Shown piece by piece: positions 1 to 10,130 of a stretch of DNA of 64,000 nt. Each line of letters opens with the position of its first letter. Within the stretch, counting starts at the first letter, position 1. A program made the position numbers and the translations under genes. The DNA comes from a bacterium (GTDB lineage Bacteria; Pseudomonadota; Alphaproteobacteria; Rhodobacterales; Rhodobacteraceae). Below the pieces are notes generated by a model. The model was not told the origin of the DNA. It saw nothing but the letters and a program-made list of their open reading frames with translations, and did not search any database. Location: NCBI GenBank assembly GCA_016124195.1, contig WGOE01000010.1:62001-126000 (forward strand), written 5' to 3'.

Positions 1-247
1 GCCACAGCTTTTCGATGCGCAGCGGGTCCTGGCCCAAGAGTACCGGGCGCACGAACCGTTCCAGGAGCCCCTCTTCGATGTCACCGACCGAGGCTGTGAC
101 CTGACCTGTCGTGCCGTCATCGGCATGGATCTGCAACAGCCCGCTTCTGACCTCATGCGCGGGGCCGGGGTGGCCGTGGCCGTCGGAATCCTTCATCTGA
201 TCGGTCATGGTGCGAAAGACGGTGGCGGTGATGCGGTCGATCTTCAT
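1..247 (-). CDS. Enolase-superfamily (mandelate racemase/muconate lactonizing) enzyme, N-terminal part only
   Basis: Reading leftward from ATG 247, 82 codons are present before the window edge cuts the gene. The peptide begins MKIDRITATVFRT and continues with a capping-domain pattern (G-L-L-Q-I-H-A-D-D-G-T-T-G, then VGDIEEGLLERFVRPVLLGQDP) typical of the N-terminal alpha+beta domain of mandelate racemase/muconate lactonizing enzymes. The catalytic barrel lies outside the window, so the substrate cannot be read. Its start overlaps the stop of the esterase by four bases (ATGA), so it is the last visible gene of the leftward operon that starts with the ABC transporter. In this context an acid-sugar dehydratase or cycloisomerase is likely, but that is inference. 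Confidence 0.8.
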   Translation of the reverse strand, partial: MKIDRITATVFRTMTDQMKDSDGHGHPGPAHEVRSGLLQIHADDGTTGQVTASVGDIEEGLLERFVRPVLLGQDPLRIEKLW

Positions 248-1131
248 CGGCGGGGCTCCAGGGTGGACAGGAAGGCTGCGGCCCGGGTCAGGGTGTCGCG
301 CGCGGCCGGCACCATGCGGCCGCGGTTGATGAAGCCATGCGTGACGCCCGCGACCTCGATCACCTCGGTGGGCACCTGCTCGGCGCGCAGGCGTGTGGCG
401 AAGGCGCGGCTGTCATCGGCCAGAACGTCGATTTCGGCCACGACCAGCAGCGCCGGCGGCAGAGCGCGCAGGCTGGGCGCCAGCGCGGGTGCGATCATGG
501 CATCGGTCCGGCGCAGGTTGACCGGATCGTAAAGGTCGAAGAATTCGGCCATGCGGGCGCGCGTCAGGCCCGGGCCATCGGCATGGGTGCTGTAGCTTGC
601 GGTCTCCATGTCGGCGCCGAAGATGCCGTAGAACAGGACCATGCCGGCAAGACTGCCCTCGGGTTCGGCCAGCGCCGCTGCCGCCGCAAGATTGGCCCCG
701 GCCGAAGCCCCGCCAATCGCGACCCGGCCCGCGTCCAGCCCCAGACCGGAGGCCTTGTCGCGCAACCAGCGCAGCGCCGCGCCGACATCCTGCAGCGCCG
801 CCGGATAGGGATGCTGCGGGGCAAACCGGTACGAGATCGATACCGCGCTCCACCCCGATTCCGCGACCAGCGCCCGCACCGCGGGATCGTTGATGGCAAT
901 CGAGCCACCGACCCAGCCGCCGCCGTGGATATAGAGGATCACCGGGGCAGGGGCGGGCAGATGGCCCCGGTAAAGCCGCACCGTCTGGGGCTGACCGGCC
1001 CCGCCGGGATAGGTCATCTCGACGGTCGGAACCTGCGGTGCGGTTTCGGCCCAGAAGGCCACCGCCTCGTCCTCGCGGGCAAAGCTTTCGTGGCGGCGCA
1101 GCGCCTCTTCCATGCCGGGGGCAAAGGTCAT
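244..1131 (-). CDS. Alpha/beta hydrolase, HSL-type carboxylesterase/lactonase
   Basis: A 295-residue alpha/beta hydrolase of the hormone-sensitive-lipase family. The oxyanion-hole motif HGGGW is near residue 90, the nucleophile elbow GASAG near 143, the acid in EIDVLADD near 233 and the histidine in VTHGF near 265, so the Ser-Asp-His triad is intact. There is no signal peptide, so it should be cytosolic. It overlaps the ATPase gene upstream and the enolase-superfamily gene downstream by four bases each, so translation is probably coupled. In an acid-sugar operon it may remove ester decorations (acetyl or methyl) from an imported saccharide or open a lactone; the substrate is not readable from sequence. 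Confidence 0.85.
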   Translation of the reverse strand: MTFAPGMEEALRRHESFAREDEAVAFWAETAPQVPTVEMTYPGGAGQPQTVRLYRGHLPAPAPVILYIHGGGWVGGSIAINDPAVRALVAESGWSAVSISYRFAPQHPYPAALQDVGAALRWLRDKASGLGLDAGRVAIGGASAGANLAAAAALAEPEGSLAGMVLFYGIFGADMETASYSTHADGPGLTRARMAEFFDLYDPVNLRRTDAMIAPALAPSLRALPPALLVVAEIDVLADDSRAFATRLRAEQVPTEVIEVAGVTHGFINRGRMVPAARDTLTRAAAFLSTLEPRR

Positions 1132-2828
1132 GCGGTCTCTCCCATATAGCGGTGTCGCTGCCTTGTGCCGCGCAGCCGCGGGTCCGACAAGGGCACCGAG
1201 GACAACAGCGCCTTGGTATAGGGGTGTTGCGGGTCGGTGATGATCTGTTCGGTCTTGCCGATCTCGACCACCCGGCCGCGGTACATCACCGCCACCCGGT
1301 CACAGAAATAGCGGATCACCGACATGTCATGACTGATGAAGACGAAGCTCAGGCCCATCTCGGCCTGAAAGCGCAACAACAGGTCCAGCACCTGCGAGCG
1401 GATCGACACGTCCAGCGCCGAGGTCGGCTCGTCGGCGATGATCACCCTTGGCCCGAGGGCTATGGCGCGGGCCACCACGATGCGCTGCCTTTGTCCGCCC
1501 GAAAAGGCATGCGGATAGCGTTCGCGCATCGCAGGGTCGAGGCCGACCTGCGTCAGCAGCCCCGCCACCCGGTCGTCAAGCTCCTGACCCGAGCAGATGT
1601 TGTTGACGATCAGCGGTTCGGCGATGATCTGCTTGACCGTCATGCGCGGGTTGAGGCTGGCGAAAGGGTCCTGAAAGATCATGCGGATCTGGCGGCGGTT
1701 CTCGCGGACCTCGTCCTTGCCGGCGCGGGCGATGTCGCGCCCGTCAAAGTCGATGCGGCCCTCGGTCACGTCATAGACCCCGGCGATGCAGCGCCCAACC
1801 GTGGTCTTGCCCGACCCGCTTTCGCCGACGATGCCAAGGGCCTCGCCCTCATGCAGGGTCAGGTTCACGCCATCGACCGCCCGGATCGTGTCGCCGCCCT
1901 TGCCGAAAAGGCCGGCGCGCTTGTGGAAATGCAGCTTGAGCCCTTCGACCGCGAGGATGGGCCGGGCCTCGGGGCTGACATGGACCTTGGCAGCCGCGGG
2001 CTCCTCGAGCCGGCGGACCGAGGCCAGAAGCCGCTGGGTATAGGGATGCTGCGGTGCCGAAAAGATCTGGTGAACATTGCCCTGTTCGACAAGGCGACCC
2101 TTTTCCATCACCACCACGTCATCGGCCAGTTCGGCCACCACGCCCATGTCATGGGTGATGAACATGATGGCCATGCCGAAGTCGCGCTGCAACCCGCGCA
2201 TCAGGTCGAGGATCTCTGCCTGGGTCGTCACATCCAGCGCGGTCGTGGGTTCATCGGCGATCAGCACATCGGGCCGGCACGACAGCGCCATGGCGATCAT
2301 CGCCCTTTGCCGCATCCCGCCTGAAAATTCAAAGGCATAGCGGTCAAGCGCCTTGGCCGGGTCGGGGATCTCCACCTGTGCCAGGAGATCGGTTGCCATG
2401 GCGCGCGCCTCTTTCCGGCCGACCTTGCGGTGCAGAAGGATCGCCTCGACGATCTGGCTGCCGATGGTGTGGACCGGCGACAGCGAGGACATCGGCTCTT
2501 GAAAGATCATGGCGATGCGACCGCCGCGGATCGCCCGTATCGCCTTGCCGCGCGGGTCAAGCGCCGCCAGATCGGTGGCGCCTGTGCCATCGGGGTCGAA
2601 GAGGATGCGCCCGCCGTTGATCACCCCGGGGCGCGGCACGATGTTCAGGATCGCCCGCGCGGTGACTGATTTGCCCGAGCCGCTTTCGCCCACCACGCAG
2701 GTCGTCTTGCCGCGGTGCAGGGCGAAGTTGATCTTGTGCACCACGTCGTAGGCGCCCTGCCGCATGGAAAAGCCCACGGTCAGGTCCTCGACCCTCAGGA
2801 TGGGGGCGGCCGTCATGTCATTGCTCAT
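1128..2828 (-). CDS. ABC transporter fused dual ATP-binding protein (DppD-DppF type)
   Basis: One polypeptide holds two ABC ATPase domains. Each has a Walker A (GESGSGKS, then GESGSGKT), a signature (FSGGMRQR, then FSGGQRQR) and a Walker B with DEPT. The oligopeptide-type C-terminal extension (QHPYT) follows each domain. It would energise the two permeases encoded just upstream. The start is uncertain: ATG 2828 overlaps the permease end, while ATG 2816 lies one base after the permease stop (TGACATG); neither has a strong ribosome site. Fused DppD-DppF ATPases are common in alphaproteobacterial importers for peptides, opines and oligosaccharides, and the neighbouring acid-sugar genes favour a saccharide substrate. 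Confidence 0.93.
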   Translation of the reverse strand: MSNDMTAAPILRVEDLTVGFSMRQGAYDVVHKINFALHRGKTTCVVGESGSGKSVTARAILNIVPRPGVINGGRILFDPDGTGATDLAALDPRGKAIRAIRGGRIAMIFQEPMSSLSPVHTIGSQIVEAILLHRKVGRKEARAMATDLLAQVEIPDPAKALDRYAFEFSGGMRQRAMIAMALSCRPDVLIADEPTTALDVTTQAEILDLMRGLQRDFGMAIMFITHDMGVVAELADDVVVMEKGRLVEQGNVHQIFSAPQHPYTQRLLASVRRLEEPAAAKVHVSPEARPILAVEGLKLHFHKRAGLFGKGGDTIRAVDGVNLTLHEGEALGIVGESGSGKTTVGRCIAGVYDVTEGRIDFDGRDIARAGKDEVRENRRQIRMIFQDPFASLNPRMTVKQIIAEPLIVNNICSGQELDDRVAGLLTQVGLDPAMRERYPHAFSGGQRQRIVVARAIALGPRVIIADEPTSALDVSIRSQVLDLLLRFQAEMGLSFVFISHDMSVIRYFCDRVAVMYRGRVVEIGKTEQIITDPQHPYTKALLSSVPLSDPRLRGTRQRHRYMGETA

Positions 2829-3948
2829 AGGGATCGGCGGCATCGCGCATGCCATCTCCAAGGAAGTTGAAGGCCAGGACCGAAAACACGACGAACAGCC
2901 CCGGAATGAACAGCCAGGGCGCCTGGCTGATGGTGCGGATGTTCTGCGCCTCTTTCAGCAGCACGCCCCAGCTGATGGCCGGAGGCTGCAGGCCGAGCCC
3001 GAGGAACGACAGCCCGGTTTCGGCCAGGATCATCAGCGGGATGGCCAGCGTCAGCGAGGCGATGATGTGGCTGGTCAGCGAGGGCAGCATGTGGCGGAAG
3101 ATGATCCGCGCCTCGGAGGCACCGTCCAGACGGGCCGCGATGACGAAATCCTCGTTCTTCAGCGCCAGGAACCGCCCCCGCACTACGCGCCCCAGTTCCG
3201 TCCAGCCCACCAGCGAGATGATCAGCGTGATGACGAAATACTGCTGGTAGATCGGCCAGGACGGCGGCAGGGCCGCCGCCAGCGCCAGCCAGACCGGGAT
3301 GGTGGGCAGGCTGAGGATGAACTCGATCACGCGCTGGATCGCCGTATCAACCCAGCCGCCGTAATAGCCCGAAATACCGCCCAGCGTGACGCCGAGGATC
3401 AGGCTGATCGCCACGCCCACAAGGCCGATCGACATGGAAATCCGCGTGCCGTACAGAACCCGGCTGAACATGTCGCGTCCCAGCCGGTCGGCGCCGAACA
3501 GAAAGACCCGGTCGCTGGGGTCCTCGGTCGCCAGAAGGTGGAGGTCGCCCGGGATCAGGCCCCAGAAGACATAGGGCGCGCCCTTGCCGAAGAGGTGCAG
3601 ATAGATCTTGCGATCCGAGGCCGTGTAGGTAACCGCCAGCGAGGTCGGGTCGCGGTGCCGCTCCATCGCATAGACATAGGGGCGGATCGAAAATCCCGCG
3701 CTGGTGTCGACGAAGTGGATCATCTGCGGCGGCTGAAAGACGGCGCGGCGGTCCTGGTCGTTGGGGTCCTCGGGCGACAGGACCTCGGCGAAGGCGCCGA
3801 TCAGGTACAGAATCACGGTGATCACCAACCCCGCCATCGCCAGCTTGTGCTTGCGAAAGGCCCACCAGATCAGTTGCGACTGCGAGGCGACGGCGATCCT
3901 GTCGGCCCCGGTCGTGGCGGCGCCCGAAGTGTCGGACAGATCACTCAT
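2818..3948 (-). CDS. ABC transporter permease, DppC-like
   Basis: About 376 residues with an N-terminal membrane segment (LAMAGLVITVILYLIGAF) and the C-terminal BPD_transp_1 domain of peptide/nickel-type importers. The region after the first helix is unusually long, about 150 residues of soluble sequence before the core domain, as seen in long DppC homologues paired with large binding proteins. The EAA-like loop (ARLDGASEARIIFRHMLPS) that contacts the ATPase is clear. ATG 3948 is chosen because it gives MSDLSDTSG and overlaps the DppB-like stop by eight bases; a longer reading frame to 3975 would run into that gene. It forms the membrane channel with the next gene upstream. Confidence 0.92.
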   Translation of the reverse strand: MSDLSDTSGAATTGADRIAVASQSQLIWWAFRKHKLAMAGLVITVILYLIGAFAEVLSPEDPNDQDRRAVFQPPQMIHFVDTSAGFSIRPYVYAMERHRDPTSLAVTYTASDRKIYLHLFGKGAPYVFWGLIPGDLHLLATEDPSDRVFLFGADRLGRDMFSRVLYGTRISMSIGLVGVAISLILGVTLGGISGYYGGWVDTAIQRVIEFILSLPTIPVWLALAAALPPSWPIYQQYFVITLIISLVGWTELGRVVRGRFLALKNEDFVIAARLDGASEARIIFRHMLPSLTSHIIASLTLAIPLMILAETGLSFLGLGLQPPAISWGVLLKEAQNIRTISQAPWLFIPGLFVVFSVLAFNFLGDGMRDAADPYEQ

Positions 3949-4930
3949 AGCGCACCCTCGGGTCCAGAAGCACAAGCAGGATGTCGGAAATCAGCATCCC
4001 GATCACGGTCAGCGAGGACAGCATCAGCACGAAGGCCCCGGCCAGATACATGTCCTGGCTCATCAGGGCCTGCAGCATCAGCGGCCCCGACAGCGGCAGC
4101 GACAGCACGATTGCGGTGACGACCGCACCCGACACCAACTGCGGCAAGACCCAGCCAATGGTCGAGACAAAGGGGTTCAGGGCCACGCGCACCGGGTATT
4201 TCATGATCAACCTGAACTCGGACAGGCCCTTGGCGCGGGCGGTGTCGACATAGGGCTTGTTCAGCTCGTCCAGGAGGTTGGCGCGCATGATGCGGATCAG
4301 GCTCGCCGTCGATCCGGTGCCCAGCACGACAACGGGCAGCCACAGATGCCGCGACAGGTCCACGACCTTGTCCCAGGACCATGGCGCGTTCTTGAACGGA
4401 TCCGAGAACAGCCCGCCCACGTCAGAGCCAAAGTAGACCACGCCGATGTACATCAGGATCAGCGCCAGCAGAAAGTTCGGCGTGGCCAGCCCCAGAAAGC
4501 CCAGCGTGGTGGCGATGTAATCACCCACCGAATATTTGCGCACGGCCGAATAGACTCCGATCGGAAAGGCCACCGCCCAGGTGAAGATCAGCGTGGCCAT
4601 CGACAACAGCAGGGTCAGCGCCATCCTCTCCCAGATCAACTGGCTGACCGGCTGGCGCCATTCGAACGACATGCCGAAATCGCCATGCAGCACGATGTTG
4701 GAAATCCATTTCCAGTATTGCACGAAGATCGACTGATCGAGGCCGAAGCGCTGGCGCAGGTCGTTGATCGAGGCCTGGTCCATCACCTCGTTCGATTCCG
4801 CCAGCTTGGCGATGTAGGTGGTCAGATAATCGCCCGGCGGTGCCTGGATCAGCAGGAAGGACACCATCGAAACCGCGATGAGAAATGGCACCATCCACAG
4901 GATGCGCTTGATGATGAACCGCCAGATCAT
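3941..4930 (-). CDS. ABC transporter permease, DppB-like
   Basis: A 329-residue inner-membrane permease. It begins MIWRFIIKRILWMVPFLIAVSMVSF, the usual first helix of DppB proteins, and has the EAA loop (ARAKGLSEFRLIMKYPVR) that docks to the ATPase, with about six hydrophobic helices. The upstream 40 codons of the open frame are proline/glycine-rich and not protein-like, so ATG 4930 is the start. It sits 62 bases downstream of the binding-protein gene and overlaps the DppC-like gene, which fits one leftward operon of binding protein, permeases and ATPase. Confidence 0.92.
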   Translation of the reverse strand: MIWRFIIKRILWMVPFLIAVSMVSFLLIQAPPGDYLTTYIAKLAESNEVMDQASINDLRQRFGLDQSIFVQYWKWISNIVLHGDFGMSFEWRQPVSQLIWERMALTLLLSMATLIFTWAVAFPIGVYSAVRKYSVGDYIATTLGFLGLATPNFLLALILMYIGVVYFGSDVGGLFSDPFKNAPWSWDKVVDLSRHLWLPVVVLGTGSTASLIRIMRANLLDELNKPYVDTARAKGLSEFRLIMKYPVRVALNPFVSTIGWVLPQLVSGAVVTAIVLSLPLSGPLMLQALMSQDMYLAGAFVLMLSSLTVIGMLISDILLVLLDPRVRYE

Positions 4931-4992
4931 GTCAGATTGCCCCGGAGTGGAGGATGGGGCCGGCCCCGGTCGGGCCGGCCCTGCGTGAAGGC

Positions 4993-6921
4993 TTACTTCA
5001 TCCAGTAATAGGTCTGGGGCAGGGTCGGGGCCGGGTCCGGATACATCCACGAGGCGGGGATGACATCGGGCACATTGCCCAGCTTCTTGTTGACCACGCC
5101 ATAAAGCGGCGGCGCGGACGAGATGCCGATCATCTCGAACTGGTCGGCGGCAATCTGCAGGATCTTGCCGAAGATCTCTTTCTGCTTGGCCGGGTCCGAG
5201 GTCTGCTTGAACTGGTCATAGAGCGCCAGCCGTTCCTTGTTCGAGGCATCAGGCTCCTCGCCATCCTTGCCGCCCGACAGATACCACTTGGCCCAGGGGA
5301 TCGCCTGCCAGGACCCCTGCGGATGGATCGGGAAGAAATCGCGCGGGTCGAAATAGGCGTCCAGACCGCCCGGAGAGTTCCAGACCATGAAGTCATAGTC
5401 ATTGGCCTCGCCGCGCGAATAATAGATCGACCGTTCGACCGAGGTGGCATTCAGTTCGATGCCGATCTTCTTCCACTGCTCCTTGATGATCTCGAGCGCG
5501 TCGCCCCAGTCGGGCTGCTCGATCCCGGTGTAGTTGACGTTGAAGGTAAACCGCCGTCCGTCCGACATCAGCCGGTAGCCATCGGCGTCCTTCTTGTCGA
5601 AGCCCTCTGCGTCCAGCATCTGGTTGGCCTTGTCCGGGTCGTATTGCGTGAACTGGTGGGCGAGTTGGTCATTGTACAGCGGGCTCGATTTCTTGGGCCC
5701 GATCTGCCAGGGCTCGCCGGTGCCCTGATAGACGATGTCGATGATTTCGGCCCGGTCGATGCCCAGGGACAGCGCGATGCGCACGTTCTTGTCGTTGAGC
5801 GCCTTGCGCATGACCGGGTCCTTGTCGGTCAGGTTGAAGTGGATCGCCATCGTGTCCGAGGCGGCGTTGTCGAGCGTGTAGAACTTGTAGCCGCCCTTGT
5901 CGGCGCTTTCGGCCAGCACCGGCTTGTTGGCCAGGGCGTCAAGCTTGCGGCGCTGCATGTCGACATGGCCGGCCGCGGCTTCAAGCACGACGGTCTGGTT
6001 GTCGCCCGCGACCCCCATCGCGACGTGGTCGATATAGGGCAACTGGTTGCCCGCCGTGTCGACCTGCCAGAAGTAGGGGTTGCGGTCCATCACGACACGG
6101 GTCGCCCCGGCGGTATAGGCCTCCTTGGTGGTGACCCAGGGGTCCAGCACGGGCCGGTCCGGGTTGCCCCAGCGCGTAGGGCTTTCAACCTCGCCGCATT
6201 TCAGGCGGAAGAGCGAGGGCCAGTCCTGCACGCCCGGCGTGGCCGCGATCAGCTTTTGCACGTCGGGATTGTACTTGGGCAGGAACTGCTTGCAGTAATG
6301 CTTGGCCCACAGGACCGGCTCTTGCGCCAGAGGCGTGGCCAGCATCTGGACAAACAGGCCATAGGGCGCGGCGAATTTGAACTTCACCGTCTCGTCGTCG
6401 ATCTTCTCGGCCGTCATGCGTTGGCCGTTGACCACGTAATTGCCCGGAGCGCTGGGGTAGAAGTCCTTGTCGTTGAGCAGGTCATCGACAAAGAACATCA
6501 CGTCGTCGGCGTTGAAGGGCTGGCCGTCCGACCATTTCATGCCCTTGCGCAGGTGAAAGGTGAACTCGGTCGCGTCTGCGTTGACCTCCCAGCTTTCGGC
6601 GACATTGGGCACGACATCGCTGAAATCCGGCGTCCAGCGCGTCAGGCCCTGCGGCCCGATGATGCGCAGGATCGAGTTGTGGTCGTTCGAGCCGCCCAGC
6701 ATGCGGCGCAGCGTGCCGCCATAGGTGCCCACGGCCTGATGGGGCGTGATCACGTCGGGGTGTTCGGGCAGCCGTTGATCGACGGCGGGCAGGCTGCCGG
6801 CCTTGACCGCCGCGTCCAGCGCCGGCGCCTCCTGATAGGCCCATGCGGCAAGCGGAGCCAATGCGGCAGCCGCGGCCAGGGAAAGGATCTTCGCACGCCT
6901 TGCGCGCCAAACCAATGCCAT
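4993..6921 (-). CDS. ABC transporter periplasmic substrate-binding protein (SBP_bac_5)
   Basis: A 642-residue solute-binding protein of family 5. A cleavable signal peptide is visible (positively charged [11 protein letters not shown], then an alanine-rich core ending AAWA-YQ). Family signatures follow: [20 protein letters not shown] and a long C-terminal domain. At over 600 residues it is longer than classical DppA, in the size class that binds oligosaccharides or large opine-like ligands. A strong ribosome site (AGGGAGGAC) precedes ATG 6921. It is the first gene of the leftward operon, transcribed from the divergent spacer that also serves the catabolic genes, which suggests it delivers their substrate. 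Confidence 0.93.
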   Translation of the reverse strand: MALVWRARRAKILSLAAAAALAPLAAWAYQEAPALDAAVKAGSLPAVDQRLPEHPDVITPHQAVGTYGGTLRRMLGGSNDHNSILRIIGPQGLTRWTPDFSDVVPNVAESWEVNADATEFTFHLRKGMKWSDGQPFNADDVMFFVDDLLNDKDFYPSAPGNYVVNGQRMTAEKIDDETVKFKFAAPYGLFVQMLATPLAQEPVLWAKHYCKQFLPKYNPDVQKLIAATPGVQDWPSLFRLKCGEVESPTRWGNPDRPVLDPWVTTKEAYTAGATRVVMDRNPYFWQVDTAGNQLPYIDHVAMGVAGDNQTVVLEAAAGHVDMQRRKLDALANKPVLAESADKGGYKFYTLDNAASDTMAIHFNLTDKDPVMRKALNDKNVRIALSLGIDRAEIIDIVYQGTGEPWQIGPKKSSPLYNDQLAHQFTQYDPDKANQMLDAEGFDKKDADGYRLMSDGRRFTFNVNYTGIEQPDWGDALEIIKEQWKKIGIELNATSVERSIYYSRGEANDYDFMVWNSPGGLDAYFDPRDFFPIHPQGSWQAIPWAKWYLSGGKDGEEPDASNKERLALYDQFKQTSDPAKQKEIFGKILQIAADQFEMIGISSAPPLYGVVNKKLGNVPDVIPASWMYPDPAPTLPQTYYWMK

Positions 6922-6989
6922 CTTGTCCTCCCTTTTGGCGGGGTTCGACTCCTCCCGCAGCAGGCAAGCTGACAGTGTGTCGATTTTCT

Positions 6990-7007
6990 GTCAAACAAAT
7001 ATTTGAC
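6990..7007. promoter_or_regulatory. Operator-like palindrome in the divergent uronate promoter region
   Basis: GTCAAA and TTTGAC form a perfect inverted repeat around a six-base spacer, with a second palindrome, CAAATATTTG (6996-7005), nested inside. It lies in the 186-base spacer between the leftward transporter operon and the rightward catabolic operon. The A/T-rich centre stands out from the surrounding GC-rich DNA. A symmetric dimer site that could control both operons is the natural reading. No regulator gene is present in the visible cluster, so the protein is unknown; GntR- or LacI-family regulators commonly control such loci. Confidence 0.5.
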
Positions 7008-7107
7008 TATTGGCCAAAGTTGTCTGATGACTTAGGCAGGAAGCGAATGGATTGCGCGAAGCCTGGCAAAGGCCTATCGCGGCACAGGGCGTCAGAAGGA
7101 GACTGCT

Positions 7108-7989
7108 TTGCACATCGAATGCGTCGTGCCGGGCCCGGCGAAACTGGGCGAGGGCGCTGTCTGGGACCCACGCGATGCGGCGCTTTGGTGGGTCGATATC
7201 ACGGCCGGGCTGATCCACCGCTTTGACCCGGCCACGGGCAAGAACCGGTCCTGGGATTTCGGCGAGCCGGTCGGCTGCCTTGCGCTGCGCGAGGCGGGCG
7301 GGCTGGTTCTGGCCGCCAAATCGGGCTTCTGGTTCTTTGACCCCGTCACCGGCGCAAGGTCGGCCATCGCCAACCCCGAGGCGGACAAGCCCATGAACCG
7401 GTTCAACGATGGCACCACCGACATGCAAGGGCGCCTCTGGGCCGGCACGATGAAGGACGGCGGCCCCCCCGAGCCCCTTGGCCGGTTCTACCGTCTGGAC
7501 CCCGACCTGCGGCTGACGCCCTGGAAGGATGCGATTTTCACCACCAATGGTCTGGCCTTCTCTCCCGATGGCCGCACCATGTATTTTTCCGACAGCAATC
7601 CCGGCGTGCGCACGATCTGGCGCTGCGCCTATGATACCGAAACCGGCACGCCGGGAGCGCCCGAGGTGTTCTTTGACACCCGCGCCGTGGCGGGTCGCCC
7701 CGATGGCGGCACGGTCGATGCCGATGGCTGCTACTGGATGGCCGGGGTGGGCGGCTGGCAGATCTGCCGCATCACGCCCGCGGGCCGGCTCGACCGCGTC
7801 ATCGACGTGCCGGTCGAACGGCCGACCAAGCCGATGTTCGGCGGACCGGATCTGGATGTGCTCTATCTGACCTCCATTGGCCAGGCCCTGTCGCCGGGAA
7901 CCGAGGCGCGTCAGCCGCAGGCGGGCGGGCTCTTCGCGCTGACCGGCCTTGGCGTCACCGGCGTGCCGCAAGCCCGCTTCGGAGGCTGA
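7108..7989 (+). CDS. SMP-30/gluconolactonase family sugar lactonase
   Basis: A 293-residue six-bladed beta-propeller lactonase. Family landmarks include the metal-binding glutamate in LGEGAVWDP near residue 12, RFNDGTTDMQGRLWAGTM near 96-113 with the Asn/Asp metal ligands, and TNGLAFSPDGRTMYFSDS near 145. The start is a TTG preceded by a strong AGAAGGAG ribosome site; no ATG gives a complete N-terminus. SMP-30 proteins hydrolyse aldono- and aldarolactones. Udh, encoded two genes later, makes an aldarolactone from uronate, so lactone opening is the likely job. It is the first gene of the rightward operon and ends one base before the next start. Confidence 0.9.
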   Translation: MHIECVVPGPAKLGEGAVWDPRDAALWWVDITAGLIHRFDPATGKNRSWDFGEPVGCLALREAGGLVLAAKSGFWFFDPVTGARSAIANPEADKPMNRFNDGTTDMQGRLWAGTMKDGGPPEPLGRFYRLDPDLRLTPWKDAIFTTNGLAFSPDGRTMYFSDSNPGVRTIWRCAYDTETGTPGAPEVFFDTRAVAGRPDGGTVDADGCYWMAGVGGWQICRITPAGRLDRVIDVPVERPTKPMFGGPDLDVLYLTSIGQALSPGTEARQPQAGGLFALTGLGVTGVPQARFGG

Positions 7990-7990
7990 C

Positions 7991-9169
7991 ATGAAGATCA
8001 CCGGGCTGCGCAGCTTCATGACCCGCGACATCGACCGCCCGCGCGTTCTGGTGGCGATCGACACGGACGAGGGCGTCACCGGCTGGGGCGAATGCTACAA
8101 CCACGGCCCGGACAAGGCGCTGCCGCCGCTGCTGGACTATCTTTTCCTGCAGATCCAGGGCGAGGACCCGCGCCGGATCGAGCGTATCCTTCTCAAGCTC
8201 CTGCAACTCAGCCGCTTTCCGCCCGGCGCGCTGGGGCTGGCCGCGATCTCGGCCATCGACCATGCGCTCTGGGACATATCGGCCAAGGCGCTGGGCGTGC
8301 CGGTCTATCAGCTCCTGGGCGGGACGGTACGCGACCGGGTGCGCGTCTATCTGGGCGTCTATTCCGCGCCTGACCCGGCCGAGGTGCGCGACCACTGCGC
8401 CGGCATGCGTGAAGCCTGGGGCTTTTCCGCCTTCAAGCTGTCGCCCTTCCGGGTCGATATCCATGCCGAACCCTGGCGCCGGGTCCTGAAGTCGACCGGC
8501 GACTGGGTCGAACGGCTGACCAACCTTTGCCCCGATACCGAATTCGCCTTTGACGCCCATGGCAAGCTTTTCGAGCCCTGGCAGGCGGTGCAACTGGGCA
8601 ATCTGCTGGCCGGCTTCGATCCGCTGTTTTACGAAGAACCGATACGGCCGGAAAACATCGAGGCCTGGGGCCGCCTGAAATCGCAGCTCAAGGTGCCGCT
8701 GGCGACAGGCGAAAGCCTTTACTCGCGGTACGAATTCCTGCGCCTGCTGCAATGCGGCGGGGCCGATATCATCCAGCCCGACATCTGCGTGGTCGGAGGC
8801 CTGCTGGAGATGCGCAAGATCGCCGCCATCGCCGAGGCCTTTTATGTGCCGGTGGCGCCGCACAATCCGATGGGGCCGCTGGCCACGGCGGTCAACCTGC
8901 ATTTCGCGGCCGCCTGCCCGAACTTCAAGATCCTGGAATACCGCCTGCCGATGGGGGCCGCCTATCACTCTGACGGGATGAAAGCGGCGGAACATCGCAC
9001 CGCATATGTCATGGACCCCTATCTTCCCAGGGACGGCTATCTGGAATTGCGCCCCGACCGTCCGGGCTGGGGTGTCGAGATCGACGAGGATCACCTCAAG
9101 ACCGACCGCTATATCCATTGGGAACGCCGTCTGCCGATCCGTCCCGATGGCTCGACGGGGTATTGCTGA
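7991..9169 (+). CDS. Enolase-superfamily acid-sugar dehydratase (galactonate/mannonate dehydratase-like)
   Basis: A 392-residue mandelate racemase/muconate lactonizing family protein. The N-terminal capping domain is followed by a barrel with metal ligands visible in FAFDAHGK, FYEEPI and TGESLYSRY, and by APHNPMGP, the histidine motif typical of the DgoD/ManD subgroup. These enzymes abstract the proton alpha to a carboxylate and eliminate water from an aldonate or aldarate. Between a lactonase and Udh it is well placed to dehydrate a galactarate- or glucarate-type intermediate to the keto-deoxy acid used by KdgD, but the exact sugar acid cannot be assigned. Confidence 0.87.
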   Translation: MKITGLRSFMTRDIDRPRVLVAIDTDEGVTGWGECYNHGPDKALPPLLDYLFLQIQGEDPRRIERILLKLLQLSRFPPGALGLAAISAIDHALWDISAKALGVPVYQLLGGTVRDRVRVYLGVYSAPDPAEVRDHCAGMREAWGFSAFKLSPFRVDIHAEPWRRVLKSTGDWVERLTNLCPDTEFAFDAHGKLFEPWQAVQLGNLLAGFDPLFYEEPIRPENIEAWGRLKSQLKVPLATGESLYSRYEFLRLLQCGGADIIQPDICVVGGLLEMRKIAAIAEAFYVPVAPHNPMGPLATAVNLHFAAACPNFKILEYRLPMGAAYHSDGMKAAEHRTAYVMDPYLPRDGYLELRPDRPGWGVEIDEDHLKTDRYIHWERRLPIRPDGSTGYC

Positions 9170-9289
9170 CATGGCGCCCGTGCATTTTTCGCGCGACCCG
9201 CTGCCGCCGGGGGCGCATCTGACCGAAATCTGCGCCTGGTCCGCAAGCCGGGGACCGGCAGGGACCGCCTTTATGAAGGGAGCCTTCGC

Positions 9290-10084
9290 ATGCAACGTCT
9301 TTTGATTACGGGGGCCGCGGGCGGCCTGGGCAGCGCGATGCGTGGCCGTCTGGCGCCACTCGCGCGCACCCTGCGCCTGTCCGACATAGCCCCCATCGCC
9401 AACCCGGCCGCGCATGAAGAGGTCGTGCCCTGCGATCTGGCCGATGCGGCCGCGATGCGGGCGCTGGTTGCGGGCTGCGACGGCGTCGTGCATTTCGGCG
9501 GCCGTTCGGTCGAGGATTCCTGGCCGGTGATCCGCGCCGCCAATATCGACGGCGTGCTGAACCTCTACGAAGCGGCGCGCAAGGAAGGGGTGCGCCGGAT
9601 CGTCTTTGCCAGTTCCAACCATGTCATCGGCTTTTATCCGCCCAGCCAGCGGCTGGATGGCGCCACACCGCCGCGGCCGGATGGGCTTTACGGACTGTCC
9701 AAGGCCTTTGGCGAGGATCTGGCCCAGCTTTACTGGGACAAGTTCCAGATCGAGACGGTCTGCATCCGCATCGGGTCGTGCTTTCCCAAGCCGCGCAATC
9801 ACCGGATGCTGTCGACCTGGCTGTCCTATGACGACCTTGCCGCCCTGATCGCGTGCAGTTTTGCAGCACCCAAGGTCGGCTGCACCATCGTCTATGGCGT
9901 CTCGGCCAATGCGCAGGGCTGGTGGGACAATGCCCATGCCGCCCATTTGGGCTGGACACCCAAGGACAATGCCGAGGCCTGGCGCGCCGAGATCGAAGCC
10001 GCCGCTCCCGCACCCGGCCCCGAAGCCCCCGAAAGCCTGTGGCAAGGCGCCCAATTCGCCGCGCAAGGCATCGTCGCGCCGTGA
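9290..10084 (+). CDS. udh: Uronate dehydrogenase (NAD-dependent)
   Basis: A 264-residue SDR-fold oxidoreductase that closely resembles Agrobacterium Udh as I recall it: nucleotide loop TGAAGGLG at residues 8-15, [35 protein letters not shown], catalytic YGLSK and the hallmark [16 protein letters not shown], followed by GWWDN. Udh oxidises D-galacturonate or D-glucuronate at C1 with NAD to the aldaro-1,5-lactone, the first step of the oxidative uronate pathway. It is cytosolic. A GGGAG ribosome site precedes the ATG. A 120-base gap separates it from the dehydratase upstream; a 44-codon frame there (from 9171) shows no recognisable domain. Confidence 0.93.
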   Translation: MQRLLITGAAGGLGSAMRGRLAPLARTLRLSDIAPIANPAAHEEVVPCDLADAAAMRALVAGCDGVVHFGGRSVEDSWPVIRAANIDGVLNLYEAARKEGVRRIVFASSNHVIGFYPPSQRLDGATPPRPDGLYGLSKAFGEDLAQLYWDKFQIETVCIRIGSCFPKPRNHRMLSTWLSYDDLAALIACSFAAPKVGCTIVYGVSANAQGWWDNAHAAHLGWTPKDNAEAWRAEIEAAAPAPGPEAPESLWQGAQFAAQGIVAP

Positions 10085-10130
10085 ACGCACGGCCCGCGCC
10101 TTTCGGCCCCCTCCAGCGAAAGACACACAG

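Noticed and set aside
4954-6972. 672-codon plus-strand open frame
   Set aside because: It is antisense to the binding-protein gene, which has a signal peptide, family motifs and a ribosome site; the plus frame has none.
9171-9305. 44-codon frame beginning MAPVHFSRDP between the dehydratase and udh
   Set aside because: It overlaps the udh start, shows no recognisable domain and could be chance in GC-rich DNA; it may be a relic, but I cannot support a gene.
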